Shown: positions 1-6,783 of the stretch, piece by piece | Position numbering within the stretch: position 1 is the first letter of the stretch | Layout: each line of letters opens with the position of its first letter | Source: Bacteroidales bacterium UBA6366 | GTDB taxonomy: Bacteria > Bacteroidota > Bacteroidia > Bacteroidales > UBA932 | Direction: 5' to 3' | DNA: 12,570 bases | Assembly: GCA_002438845.1 (NCBI GenBank) | Contig: DJRG01000018.1 | Span: forward strand, 1-12,570 | Notes under the pieces: generated by a model | Told to the model about the DNA's origin: nothing | What the model saw: the letters and a program-made list of their open reading frames with translations, nothing else | Database searches by the model: none | Translations under genes and position numbers: made by a program

Positions 1-60
1 TGATGCAAATGTAAGAGATACTGTTTTTCCGTTTTTTACACAAATTCGGCGCTAAGGTGC

Positions 61-103
61 CTCGGGTGCGAATATGGGTGCGAATTCCGGATTCGCACCC
101 GGG
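61..103. repeat. Inverted repeat with duplicated left arm, upstream of the glycogen operon
   Basis: The 10-mer GGGTGCGAAT occurs twice in direct orientation (64-73 and 76-85), and its exact reverse complement ATTCGCACCC lies at 91-100. The inner copy makes a 10-bp stem with a 5-base loop (TCCGG). The outer copy makes a longer stem, 61-73 with 91-103, of 12 Watson-Crick pairs plus one G-U. The two hairpins are mutually exclusive. The repeat ends a few bases before the candidate -33 box. It is not followed by a clear T-run, so it is a poor intrinsic terminator on the + strand. It could be an operator, a dispersed palindromic element, or the end of an upstream transcript. Its presence is certain; its role is not. 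Confidence 0.8.
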
Positions 104-107
104 AACT

Positions 108-141
108 TTTGCTGATATTTCATAAATAATTAGTATCTTTA
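108..141 (+). promoter_or_regulatory. Candidate Bacteroidetes-type promoter for the glycogen operon
   Basis: TTTG at 108-111 and TATCTTTA at 134-141 resemble the Bacteroidetes -33 (TTTG) and -7 (TAnnTTTG) elements. The spacing is 22 bases, slightly over the usual 19-21, and the -7 box matches 7 of 8 positions. Transcription would start near 147-150, leaving a leader of only about 15 bases before the ATG at 164. No other good match lies in this upstream region. The assignment rests on motif match and position only. Confidence 0.5.
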
Positions 142-163
142 TTGTTGCAAATAGAGTCAAACC

Positions 164-2149
164 ATGAAGAAGAAACTCTGGATATACGACACGGATCCGT
201 ACCTGAAGCCGTTTCAGGCGGCGATCGAGGCGCGGCACAAGAGGATTGTGGACGCTGCGGACAAAATAACCGGCCATGGGCTGGAAGGTCTTGCGTCCGG
301 CGTCAACAATCATCTTTACTACGGACTGCACAAATGTGCGGACGGCTCCTGGGTGATCCGGGAATGGGCTCCGAACGCCAGCCGGATTTATCTCATAGGG
401 GAGTTCAACAACTGGAGGCGCACGTCGGCCTACGAGTTCAAACCGGCCGGGAGCGGCAACTGGGAACTTAGGTTGGATTCCATGTTCCTGAGCCACGGTG
501 AGTTGTACAAGTTGTTCATCGAATGGCCCGGTGGAGGAGGCGAGAGGATTCCGGCCTATTGCACAAGACTGGTGCAGGATGACGAGACGAAGGTTTTCTG
601 TGCCCAGGTCTGGGATCCCGCGCGGAAATATTCATGGAAGAATGACAGGGTGCTGCGCCGGCCGCATCCTCTGATTTACGAGTGCCACATCGGGATGAGC
701 TCGGAGGAGCGCAAGGTGTCCACGTTCGCTGAGTTCAGGGAGAATGTGCTGCCGAGGGTCAAGAGGCTTGGGTACGACACCATTCAGATCATGGCCCTTC
801 AGGAGCATCCGTACTACGGCTCGTTTGGCTATCAGGTCTCGAACTTCTTCGCGCTGAGCTCACGTTTCGGCACGCCCGAGGAGTTCAAGGAACTGGTGGA
901 CACCGCGCACGGGATGGGAATAGCCGTGGTGATGGACATCGTACATTCGCACAGTTGCAGCAATGTGGATGAGGGGCTTGGCCTGTTCGATGGCCGTGAG
1001 GATCTCTATTTTTACAAAGGCCCGCAGGGGCATCATCCGGCTTGGGGATCCCGCTGCTTCGACTATGGGAAGGACGAGGTGGTGCGCTTCCTTCTGAGCA
1101 ACTGCAAGTTCTGGATGGAGGAATATCATCTTGACGGCTTCCGTTTCGATGGCGTGACGAGCATGATGTACTGGGATCACGGACTCGGAAAGGATTTCAA
1201 CGGCTACGAACCGTATTTTGACTCTGGAGTCGACGAGAACGCCGTGACCTATCTCGGGCTGGCCAATCTGCTGATCCGCCAGATCAGGCCGGAGGTAGTC
1301 ACGATCGCGGAGGACGTCAGCGGGATGGCTGGCCTGGCCGCTCCGTTCGAGGCCGGAGGAGTCGGTTTCGGCTTCAGGATGGCGATGGGTGTGGCGGACC
1401 ATTGGATCAAATGGATCAAGGAGAAGCGGGACGAGGAATGGAGTCCCGGAGAGATTTGGTACGAGCTGACCAACAAGCGTGCGGATGAGAAGACCATCAG
1501 TTACGCGGAATGCCACGATCAGGCTCTTGTCGGAGACAAGACATTGATATTCAGACTGCTCGATAAAGAGATGTACTTTTCCATGAATATGGACTCGAAG
1601 AATCCGGTGGTTGATCGTGGAATAGCCCTGCACAAACTGATTCGTCTGGTCACGCTCGGCACCGCCGGGGACGGGTATCTCAACTTCATGGGCAACGAGT
1701 TCGGCCATCCTGAGTGGATCGATTTTCCTCGCGAAGGGAACAGCTGGAGTTACGAGCATGCCCGCAGAATGTGGTCTCTTGCGGACAATGGATTGCTGAG
1801 ATACCACTGTCTCGAGAACTTTGACAAGGCGATGATTCATCTTGTAAAACGATACGGCGCGCTTGCGGCAAGGCCTGAGCTTCTTCGGGCCGATGAAGAA
1901 AAGAAAATCTTGATTTTCAGGCGTAAAAGCCTTATCTTTGCACTTAATTTCAATCCTGTGGAGTCGTTCGCCGACTATGCATTCCCGGCTCCATCCGGAG
2001 ACTATGTCAAGGTGCTTGATTCCGACGCCAGGGAATTTGATGGATTCGCGAGACTCGAAAATGACGGGGAGCATTTGACAGCCGACGGCTGTCTGAGCCT
2101 CTACCTTCCGAGCCGTTGCGCTCTTGTGTTGATTGAAAGGAAAGGATAA
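164..2149 (+). CDS. glgB: 1,4-alpha-glucan (glycogen) branching enzyme, eukaryotic GBE1-like, GH13
   Basis: This cytoplasmic enzyme cuts an alpha-1,4-glucan chain and re-attaches it through an alpha-1,6 bond, making glycogen branches. The 661 residues begin with a CBM48-like beta domain (about 50-150, with GEFNNW at 79-84). A GH13 barrel follows (about 170-560) and then a C-terminal beta domain. The catalytic signatures are visible: DIVHSHS (region I), DGFRFDGV with nucleophile Asp329, TIAEDVSGM with acid/base Glu383, and AECHDQALVGDK with His451/Asp452. Many stretches, such as YLNFMGNEFGHPEW, match the animal/plant/fungal branching enzymes (GH13_8) rather than the E. coli GlgB subfamily. Human GBE1 has Ser where this has Cys450. 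The ATG at 164 fits the family N-terminus and follows the candidate promoter. It is the first gene of the operon, 13 bases before the debranching gene. Confidence 0.96.
   Translation: MKKKLWIYDTDPYLKPFQAAIEARHKRIVDAADKITGHGLEGLASGVNNHLYYGLHKCADGSWVIREWAPNASRIYLIGEFNNWRRTSAYEFKPAGSGNWELRLDSMFLSHGELYKLFIEWPGGGGERIPAYCTRLVQDDETKVFCAQVWDPARKYSWKNDRVLRRPHPLIYECHIGMSSEERKVSTFAEFRENVLPRVKRLGYDTIQIMALQEHPYYGSFGYQVSNFFALSSRFGTPEEFKELVDTAHGMGIAVVMDIVHSHSCSNVDEGLGLFDGREDLYFYKGPQGHHPAWGSRCFDYGKDEVVRFLLSNCKFWMEEYHLDGFRFDGVTSMMYWDHGLGKDFNGYEPYFDSGVDENAVTYLGLANLLIRQIRPEVVTIAEDVSGMAGLAAPFEAGGVGFGFRMAMGVADHWIKWIKEKRDEEWSPGEIWYELTNKRADEKTISYAECHDQALVGDKTLIFRLLDKEMYFSMNMDSKNPVVDRGIALHKLIRLVTLGTAGDGYLNFMGNEFGHPEWIDFPREGNSWSYEHARRMWSLADNGLLRYHCLENFDKAMIHLVKRYGALAARPELLRADEEKKILIFRRKSLIFALNFNPVESFADYAFPAPSGDYVKVLDSDAREFDGFARLENDGEHLTADGCLSLYLPSRCALVLIERKG
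1909..1940 (+). promoter_or_regulatory. Possible internal promoter within the branching-enzyme gene
   Basis: A full match to the Bacteroidetes -7 consensus, TATCTTTG, lies at 1933-1940. It is preceded after 20 bases by CTTG (1909-1912), which matches TTTG at three of four positions. It sits about 220 bases before the debranching-enzyme start and could give the downstream genes an independent transcript. The bases also encode ordinary protein sequence (LIFAL), so a chance match is quite possible. Confidence 0.22.
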
Positions 2150-2162
2150 AATTTTAACCGAT

Positions 2163-4100
2163 ATGGCTTTTTTGAAGTTCAACAAGTCCGAGTTGGTCAA
2201 CCTCTCATATTCACTGAAGAGGGAGATTATCTGTGCCAACAAGACCGGCGCCTACTGCAACACTTCCATAGTGACTTGCAACACAAGACGTTACCATGGT
2301 CTGCTGGCAGTGCCAGTTGACGCTTTCGGAGGCAGGACGCACCTGCTCCTGTCCTCTCTGGACGAAAGCCTCATCCTTAACGGGAAGCAATTCAACCTCG
2401 GCATTCATTGCTATGGCAGCGTCTACGAACCGCGCGGTCATAAGTACATTATTGATTTTGAGGCTGACCCTGTGCCTAAAATTACCTACAAGGTGGGTGA
2501 GATCGTGTTCACCAAGAGCATCCTTCTTGTGCCGGATTCGGATCAGGTGATGATCCGTTTCGACCTTGTCAAGGCTCCGGCGAAGGTCAAGCTGCTGCTC
2601 ACTCCGTTTCTGGCATTCAGGGACATCCACGCCCTTACCTACGAGAACCCTAACGCGAGGACGGAAGGTTGGGAGATTCCTAACGGAATGTCCTTCAATC
2701 TTTACGAAGGCTTCCCTGATCTGAACATGCAGTTCAACATCAAGGATGTCTCTTTCGTGGCCGCTCCATGCTGGTACAAAGGGGTGACCTATTCCGATGA
2801 ATACCGCCGCGGGTTCGCCTGCAAGGAAGACCTTTACGTTCCGGGACATTTCGAGACCGGGATGAAGCCGGGAGACTCGGTTGTCTTCTCCGCTTCTGTG
2901 GATCTCGCGACCCCGTCCGGACTTAAGAGAAAGTTCGAATCCTATGTGGCCAAAGCCGCGAAGATCACGACTTACCATGAGCAGCTTGTGCACTGCGCTG
3001 ATCTGCTGAAGCAGGACCGCGGAGGCCACAAGATGATATCAGCTGGGTTCTCATGGCTTTACACCGGTCTGTTGAGGGAGACGCTGGAAGCCCTTCCTGG
3101 CCTTACACTTTATGCGGATGGCAACAAGGCCGAGTTTGAGGAGATCCTCGACAACCTCATTGCTGACAATCAGGAACGCCTTTTCCATAGGACAACACAA
3201 GTCGAGGCGCCGCTCAGGCTGGCGGACACCTTGACTCACTACATTGAGTTCGGCGCTGATCCAAAGGCTGCCTGGAAAAAATACGGTCAGGTCGTCAAAA
3301 GCATTCTTGAGAGCTATCTGCCAGGTAAACGGGCTGAGGTCGCGATGCAACCCAACGGCCTTCTTTGGGCGCAGCTTGAACATTGGGCGCTCTCGTGGAT
3401 GAATGCCTACATCGACGGCAATCCGGTGACCGAAAGGGCCGGCTATCAGGTGGAGACAAACGCCTTATGGTTCCGCTCCGTTCTTTTCGCCGTCACGATG
3501 GAGAGGAAATATTCCTCCAAGGACAGCGCTTTCATCAAGGAATGGTCTCGTGTCCTTGACCTTATAAGGGATAACTACCAGAAGACTTTCTGGAATGCCC
3601 AGGCCGGCTACCTTGCCGACTATGTCGACAACGCCGGGCAGCATCTGGAGGTTAGGCCGAATATGCTCTGCGCCCTCCTTGGCGATGAGATGCCTGTCGA
3701 GCCGGAAGTCGCGCGTAAGGTTTTGCAGGTGATTGACAGCGAGTTGGTCACCCGCAGGGGCATACGCACGCTTTCACCTCGCCATGCCGAGTACAAAGGG
3801 GTCTACGAAGGGACACAGACCGACAGGGATCTGGCCTACTACAACGGCAGCACGCGTCCGTCGCTTGTCGGGCCTTACTGCGAGGTCTGCTTCAAGATGA
3901 AGGGGGCTGCCTTCCTGAACAAGGCCCAGTGGCTCGTCAACGGTTTCTACGAGGATCTGAACAAGCACGGAGTCGGGGCGTTCTCCGAACTCTATGACGG
4001 CGACCCGCCTCATGAGCCTCACGGAGCGATCTCGTCGGCCCTCAGCACGGCTGCCTTGCTGGAAGTGGAGTACCTTAAGAATAAATACAAGGAGGAGTAG
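2163..4100 (+). CDS. Glycogen debranching enzyme family protein (GDE/GH133-like amylo-1,6-glucosidase) with altered motifs
   Basis: In this family the glucosidase hydrolyses the single alpha-1,6-linked glucose left at a trimmed branch. The ATG at 2163 gives 645 residues, and MAFLKFNKSELVNL fits the family start. A TTG at 2133 is also in frame but lies inside glgB. Residues 1 to about 235 look like the GDE N-terminal domain (CNTRRYHGLL). Residues about 275-640 look like the (alpha/alpha)6 catalytic domain, with VETNALW (Glu431), RPNML, GIRTLSP and SELYDGDPPH (Glu609). The usual WGRDT motif appears here as LLRET (303-307). The aromatic GTxWxW-type motif reads GSTRPS (562-567), and the usual RGCIAQAWS reads HGAISSALS (620-628). 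It lacks the GH13 transferase half of human AGL. Family membership is clear; normal activity is less so. Confidence 0.88.
   Translation: MAFLKFNKSELVNLSYSLKREIICANKTGAYCNTSIVTCNTRRYHGLLAVPVDAFGGRTHLLLSSLDESLILNGKQFNLGIHCYGSVYEPRGHKYIIDFEADPVPKITYKVGEIVFTKSILLVPDSDQVMIRFDLVKAPAKVKLLLTPFLAFRDIHALTYENPNARTEGWEIPNGMSFNLYEGFPDLNMQFNIKDVSFVAAPCWYKGVTYSDEYRRGFACKEDLYVPGHFETGMKPGDSVVFSASVDLATPSGLKRKFESYVAKAAKITTYHEQLVHCADLLKQDRGGHKMISAGFSWLYTGLLRETLEALPGLTLYADGNKAEFEEILDNLIADNQERLFHRTTQVEAPLRLADTLTHYIEFGADPKAAWKKYGQVVKSILESYLPGKRAEVAMQPNGLLWAQLEHWALSWMNAYIDGNPVTERAGYQVETNALWFRSVLFAVTMERKYSSKDSAFIKEWSRVLDLIRDNYQKTFWNAQAGYLADYVDNAGQHLEVRPNMLCALLGDEMPVEPEVARKVLQVIDSELVTRRGIRTLSPRHAEYKGVYEGTQTDRDLAYYNGSTRPSLVGPYCEVCFKMKGAAFLNKAQWLVNGFYEDLNKHGVGAFSELYDGDPPHEPHGAISSALSTAALLEVEYLKNKYKEE
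4091..4097 (+). promoter_or_regulatory. Strong Shine-Dalgarno sequence for the GT4 gene
   Basis: GGAGGAG lies 7 bases before the ATG at 4105 and overlaps the last codons of the debranching-enzyme gene. Such purine-rich sites are uncommon in Bacteroidetes. It supports 4105 over an upstream in-frame start at 3994, which would lie inside the debranching gene. Confidence 0.6.
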
Positions 4101-4104
4101 GAAT

Positions 4105-5400
4105 ATGAGAGTTTTGATGTTTGGATGGGAGTTTCCTCCTCACATCGCCGGTGGATTGGGGACGGCCTGTTATGGAATTGTCAAGGGCTTGGCCTACAAT
4201 GGTGTGCAGACTTTGTTCGTGATGCCGTCCGCTTCGGGAGACGAGGATCAGAGCGCTGCCAGGATCATCAACGCCAGCGATGTTCCGGTCGAGTCGTTCG
4301 GCTCCACGGTCGATGAGTTTCTGGACAAGGTGAAGTTCGTCCGCATCGGCTCGAACATGATCCCGTACGTCGATCCGGAGGAGTTCCACGAGATGGTTGA
4401 GTCCGAGCGCAGGCTCCAGAGCGAGAATCTGACAAAGTGCATCGGCACGAAATTCCGTTTCTCAGGGCGCTATGGCTCCAATCTGATGGAGGAGGTCGCC
4501 CACTACGCCATGGTCGGTGGCACGATCGCCATGGAGCACAAGGATGAGTTCGACATCATCCACGCCCATGACTGGCTGACCTATCTGGCCGGAATAGCCG
4601 CCAAGGAACTGACCGGCAAGCCGTTGGTCGTCCATGTGCACGCCACATCGTTCGACCGCGGAACAGAGGACCAGATCGACAGCCGTGTCTATGACATCGA
4701 GAAGAGGGGCATGATGGCGGCTGACAAGGTGATCGCCGTAAGTGACCTCACGAGGAACATTGTCATCAATAAGTACGGAATTGATCCTGAAAAGGTTGTG
4801 ACCGTCCATAACGCAGTGGACTTCAGCGGCCGCGAGAATGTGAAGGTCGAGAGGGGAGTGCGCGACAAGGTCGTCACCTTCCTCGGCAGAATCACTTTCC
4901 AGAAGGGACCTGAATATTTCATCGAGGCGGCCGCCAAGGTTCTCAAGAGGACCACGGGAGTGCGTTTCGTGATGGCGGGAAGCGGGGACATGATGAACCG
5001 CTGCATCCGTCACGTCGCAAAGTTGGGGATATCCGACCGTTTCCACTTCACCGGCTTCCTGCGCGGGGCTGAGGTCCAGAAGATGTTCGCGATGTCGGAT
5101 GTGTACATAATGCCTTCGGTGTCAGAGCCTTTTGGAATATCTCCGCTTGAGGCCATGCGCTCCAATGTGCCGGCCATCATCTCCAACCAGTCCGGTGCCG
5201 CGGAGGTTCTGAAATATGCCTTCAAGGTGGATTTCTGGGATGTCGACGCGATGGCCGATGACATCTACGCTCTTCTGAAGTATGCGGCTTTGGCCGATTT
5301 CGCCGCCAGAGAGGGTTATGAGGAGGTCAACCGCCTGAAATGGAACATCGCCACGGCGAAACTTAAGAATATTTACGAATCAGTGGTTAACAAAAAATAA
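4105..5400 (+). CDS. GT4-family glycosyltransferase, glycogen synthase-like
   Basis: A 431-residue retaining GT-B glycosyltransferase, likely cytoplasmic, transferring glucose from a nucleotide sugar to an alpha-glucan or related acceptor. The N-terminal lobe has GWEFPPHIAGGLGTA with the glycine-rich donor-site loop, and HAHDW at 153-157 as in glycogen and starch synthases. The C-terminal lobe has GRITFQKGP and the E-x7-E signature EPFGISPLE (Glu341 and Glu349) that defines GT4-type enzymes. The start at 4105 is set by the Shine-Dalgarno sequence and by homology beginning MRVLMFGWEFPP. It lies 4 bases after the debranching gene and 9 before the GH57 gene, an order I recall from Bacteroides. 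Donor and exact product cannot be read from sequence. Because a GT3 synthase is encoded two genes on, this may be a second synthase or a chain-initiating enzyme. Confidence 0.88.
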   Translation: MRVLMFGWEFPPHIAGGLGTACYGIVKGLAYNGVQTLFVMPSASGDEDQSAARIINASDVPVESFGSTVDEFLDKVKFVRIGSNMIPYVDPEEFHEMVESERRLQSENLTKCIGTKFRFSGRYGSNLMEEVAHYAMVGGTIAMEHKDEFDIIHAHDWLTYLAGIAAKELTGKPLVVHVHATSFDRGTEDQIDSRVYDIEKRGMMAADKVIAVSDLTRNIVINKYGIDPEKVVTVHNAVDFSGRENVKVERGVRDKVVTFLGRITFQKGPEYFIEAAAKVLKRTTGVRFVMAGSGDMMNRCIRHVAKLGISDRFHFTGFLRGAEVQKMFAMSDVYIMPSVSEPFGISPLEAMRSNVPAIISNQSGAAEVLKYAFKVDFWDVDAMADDIYALLKYAALADFAAREGYEEVNRLKWNIATAKLKNIYESVVNKK

Positions 5401-5409
5401 GGGAATATT

Positions 5410-6780
5410 ATGAAAAAGAGCATTTGCCTGTATTTCCAGGTTCATCAGCCTACCAGACTGAGACAGTACCGATTCTTTGACATCGGCAAGGATTCCCACT
5501 ACTATGATGATTTCGCTGACAGGACAATCCTCCGCAGGATAGCGCAGCGATGCTATATTCCGATGAACAACCTCCTGCTGGACCTTATCAAGCGGCACGG
5601 AAGCGACTTCAAGGTGACATTCTCGATCACCGGTTCCGCCCTGGAGCAGTTCGAGAGATACGCGCCGGATGTGCTGGACAGCTTCCGGGAGTTGGCGAAG
5701 ACCGGCTGTGTGGAGTTCCTCGGGGAGACATATTACCACTCTCTTGCTTCGCTTGCCAATTTCGGAGAGTTCAAGCATCAGGTGGAGAAGCACTCCGCAG
5801 CGATCGAGAGGTATTTCGGAGTGAAGCCTACGGCTTTCAGGAACACTGAGTTGATATATTCAGACTCCATCGGCCGCGATGTCTATGACCTTGGCTTCAA
5901 GGTTATGCTCGCTGAGGGCGCCAGGCATATTCTTGGATGGAAGAGTCCGGACTACATCTACACTGACAGCCAGCAGAAGCATCTGAAACTGCTGCTTCGC
6001 AATTATTCTCTCAGCGACGACATCGCCTTCCGTTTCTCCGACAGAGGGTGGAAGGACTGGCCGCTGACTGGTGAGAAGTACCTTTCTTGGCTTAAGGCCG
6101 CCGACGGAGACATCGTGAACCTGTTCATGGACTACGAGACGTTCGGAGAGCATCAGAAAGAGAGTACGGGAATATTCGATTTCATGAGGTATCTTCCTGA
6201 GATTCTTTTGAAGGATGGCTCGTTTGAGTTCACGACTCCGACCCTGGCCGCAAAGAAGCTTAAGCCTATCGCTGAGATCGAGGTTCAGGATCCGATCTCG
6301 TGGGCTGACGAGGAGAGGGATGTGACCGCCTGGCTCGGAAATGAACTCCAGCAGGATGCTTACAACAAGCTTTATGGACAGGCCGAGAAGCTGGCTATCC
6401 TGAATGATCCGGTCCTTTGGGAGGATTTCGGTCATCTTCAGGAGAGTGACCACCTTTATTATATGAGCACCAAGTTCTTCTCTGACGGTGAGGTGCACAG
6501 CTATTTCAATCCTTACAACACACCGTACGAGGCGTTCATCAACTACATGAACGTACTGAGTGACTTTATCATCAGGATTGACGACGCGATGACCACTTCG
6601 GGGAAGAAAGTGAAGGACAGCGCTTCGGCAAGCTCAGCGACCGCAAAGAAGGCTGCTGTCAGAAAGGTATCTAAACCGGTTGCTAAGCCCGTTTCGGTCA
6701 CGGAGCCTGTCGAAGTGACCGAAACGGTGAAGAAGAAGACTCCGAAGACAAAGACAACCAAACAAGTAAAAAAGAAATAA
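5410..6780 (+). CDS. GH57 alpha-glucan hydrolase/transferase with a lysine-rich C-terminal tail
   Basis: GH57 enzymes are retaining alpha-amylases, 4-alpha-glucanotransferases, branching or debranching enzymes. This 456-residue protein has the HQP motif (12-14), a likely nucleophile Glu147 in FRNTELIY, and a likely acid/base Asp241 in MDYETFGEH, spaced as expected for the family. The length suits an alpha-amylase-type member, not the longer GH57 branching enzymes. The catalytic domain ends near 397. Residues 398-456 form a disordered-looking tail with 17 Lys and 1 Arg in 59 residues, interrupted by an acidic island (427-440) encoded by a DNA palindrome. No signal peptide is seen, so it acts on cytoplasmic glucan. 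It starts 9 bases after the GT4 gene. Its frame continues into the next gene across TAATAA. Amylase versus transferase activity cannot be decided. Confidence 0.9.
   Translation: MKKSICLYFQVHQPTRLRQYRFFDIGKDSHYYDDFADRTILRRIAQRCYIPMNNLLLDLIKRHGSDFKVTFSITGSALEQFERYAPDVLDSFRELAKTGCVEFLGETYYHSLASLANFGEFKHQVEKHSAAIERYFGVKPTAFRNTELIYSDSIGRDVYDLGFKVMLAEGARHILGWKSPDYIYTDSQQKHLKLLLRNYSLSDDIAFRFSDRGWKDWPLTGEKYLSWLKAADGDIVNLFMDYETFGEHQKESTGIFDFMRYLPEILLKDGSFEFTTPTLAAKKLKPIAEIEVQDPISWADEERDVTAWLGNELQQDAYNKLYGQAEKLAILNDPVLWEDFGHLQESDHLYYMSTKFFSDGEVHSYFNPYNTPYEAFINYMNVLSDFIIRIDDAMTTSGKKVKDSASASSATAKKAAVRKVSKPVAKPVSVTEPVEVTETVKKKTPKTKTTKQVKKK
6689..6727. repeat. 39-base palindromic element inside the GH57 coding sequence
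   Basis: The arms CCGTTTCGGTCAC (6689-6701) and GTGACCGAAACGG (6715-6727) are perfect 13-bp reverse complements around a 13-base loop containing GAGCCTGTCGAA. From memory, TGAGCCTGTCGAA is the core of a palindromic repeat dispersed in Bacteroidetes genomes; this cannot be checked here. The element is 13 codons long, keeps the reading frame, and encodes VSVTEPVEVTET within the basic tail. The acidic, lysine-free peptide breaks the surrounding Lys/Ala/Pro composition, which suggests insertion. No second copy of the core was seen in the window. Confidence 0.85.
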
Positions 6781-6783
6781 TAA

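Noticed and set aside
6..44. Possible divergent promoter on the - strand (TACATTTG at 13-6, TTTG at 44-41)
   Set aside because: The -7 box matches the consensus, but the 27-base spacing is too long, and no gene on that side is visible to support it.
142..471. Short + strand ORF starting at a TTG before glgB
   Set aside because: It runs in another frame through the CBM48-coding part of glgB and its product has no protein-like pattern.
2133..2162. TTG start for the debranching gene, 10 codons upstream of the ATG
   Set aside because: It overlaps the glgB stop and adds MKGKDKILTD, which is not family-like. The ATG at 2163 begins at the expected homology.
860..2242. Long - strand ORF (460 codons) antisense to glgB
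   Set aside because: It lies opposite a branching enzyme with all catalytic motifs, shows no recognisable family, and is explained by the GC-rich codon use of the sense gene.
3994..4104. Upstream in-frame extension of the GT4 gene
   Set aside because: The extra 37 residues lie within the debranching gene. The start at 4105 has a GGAGGAG site and the family N-terminus.
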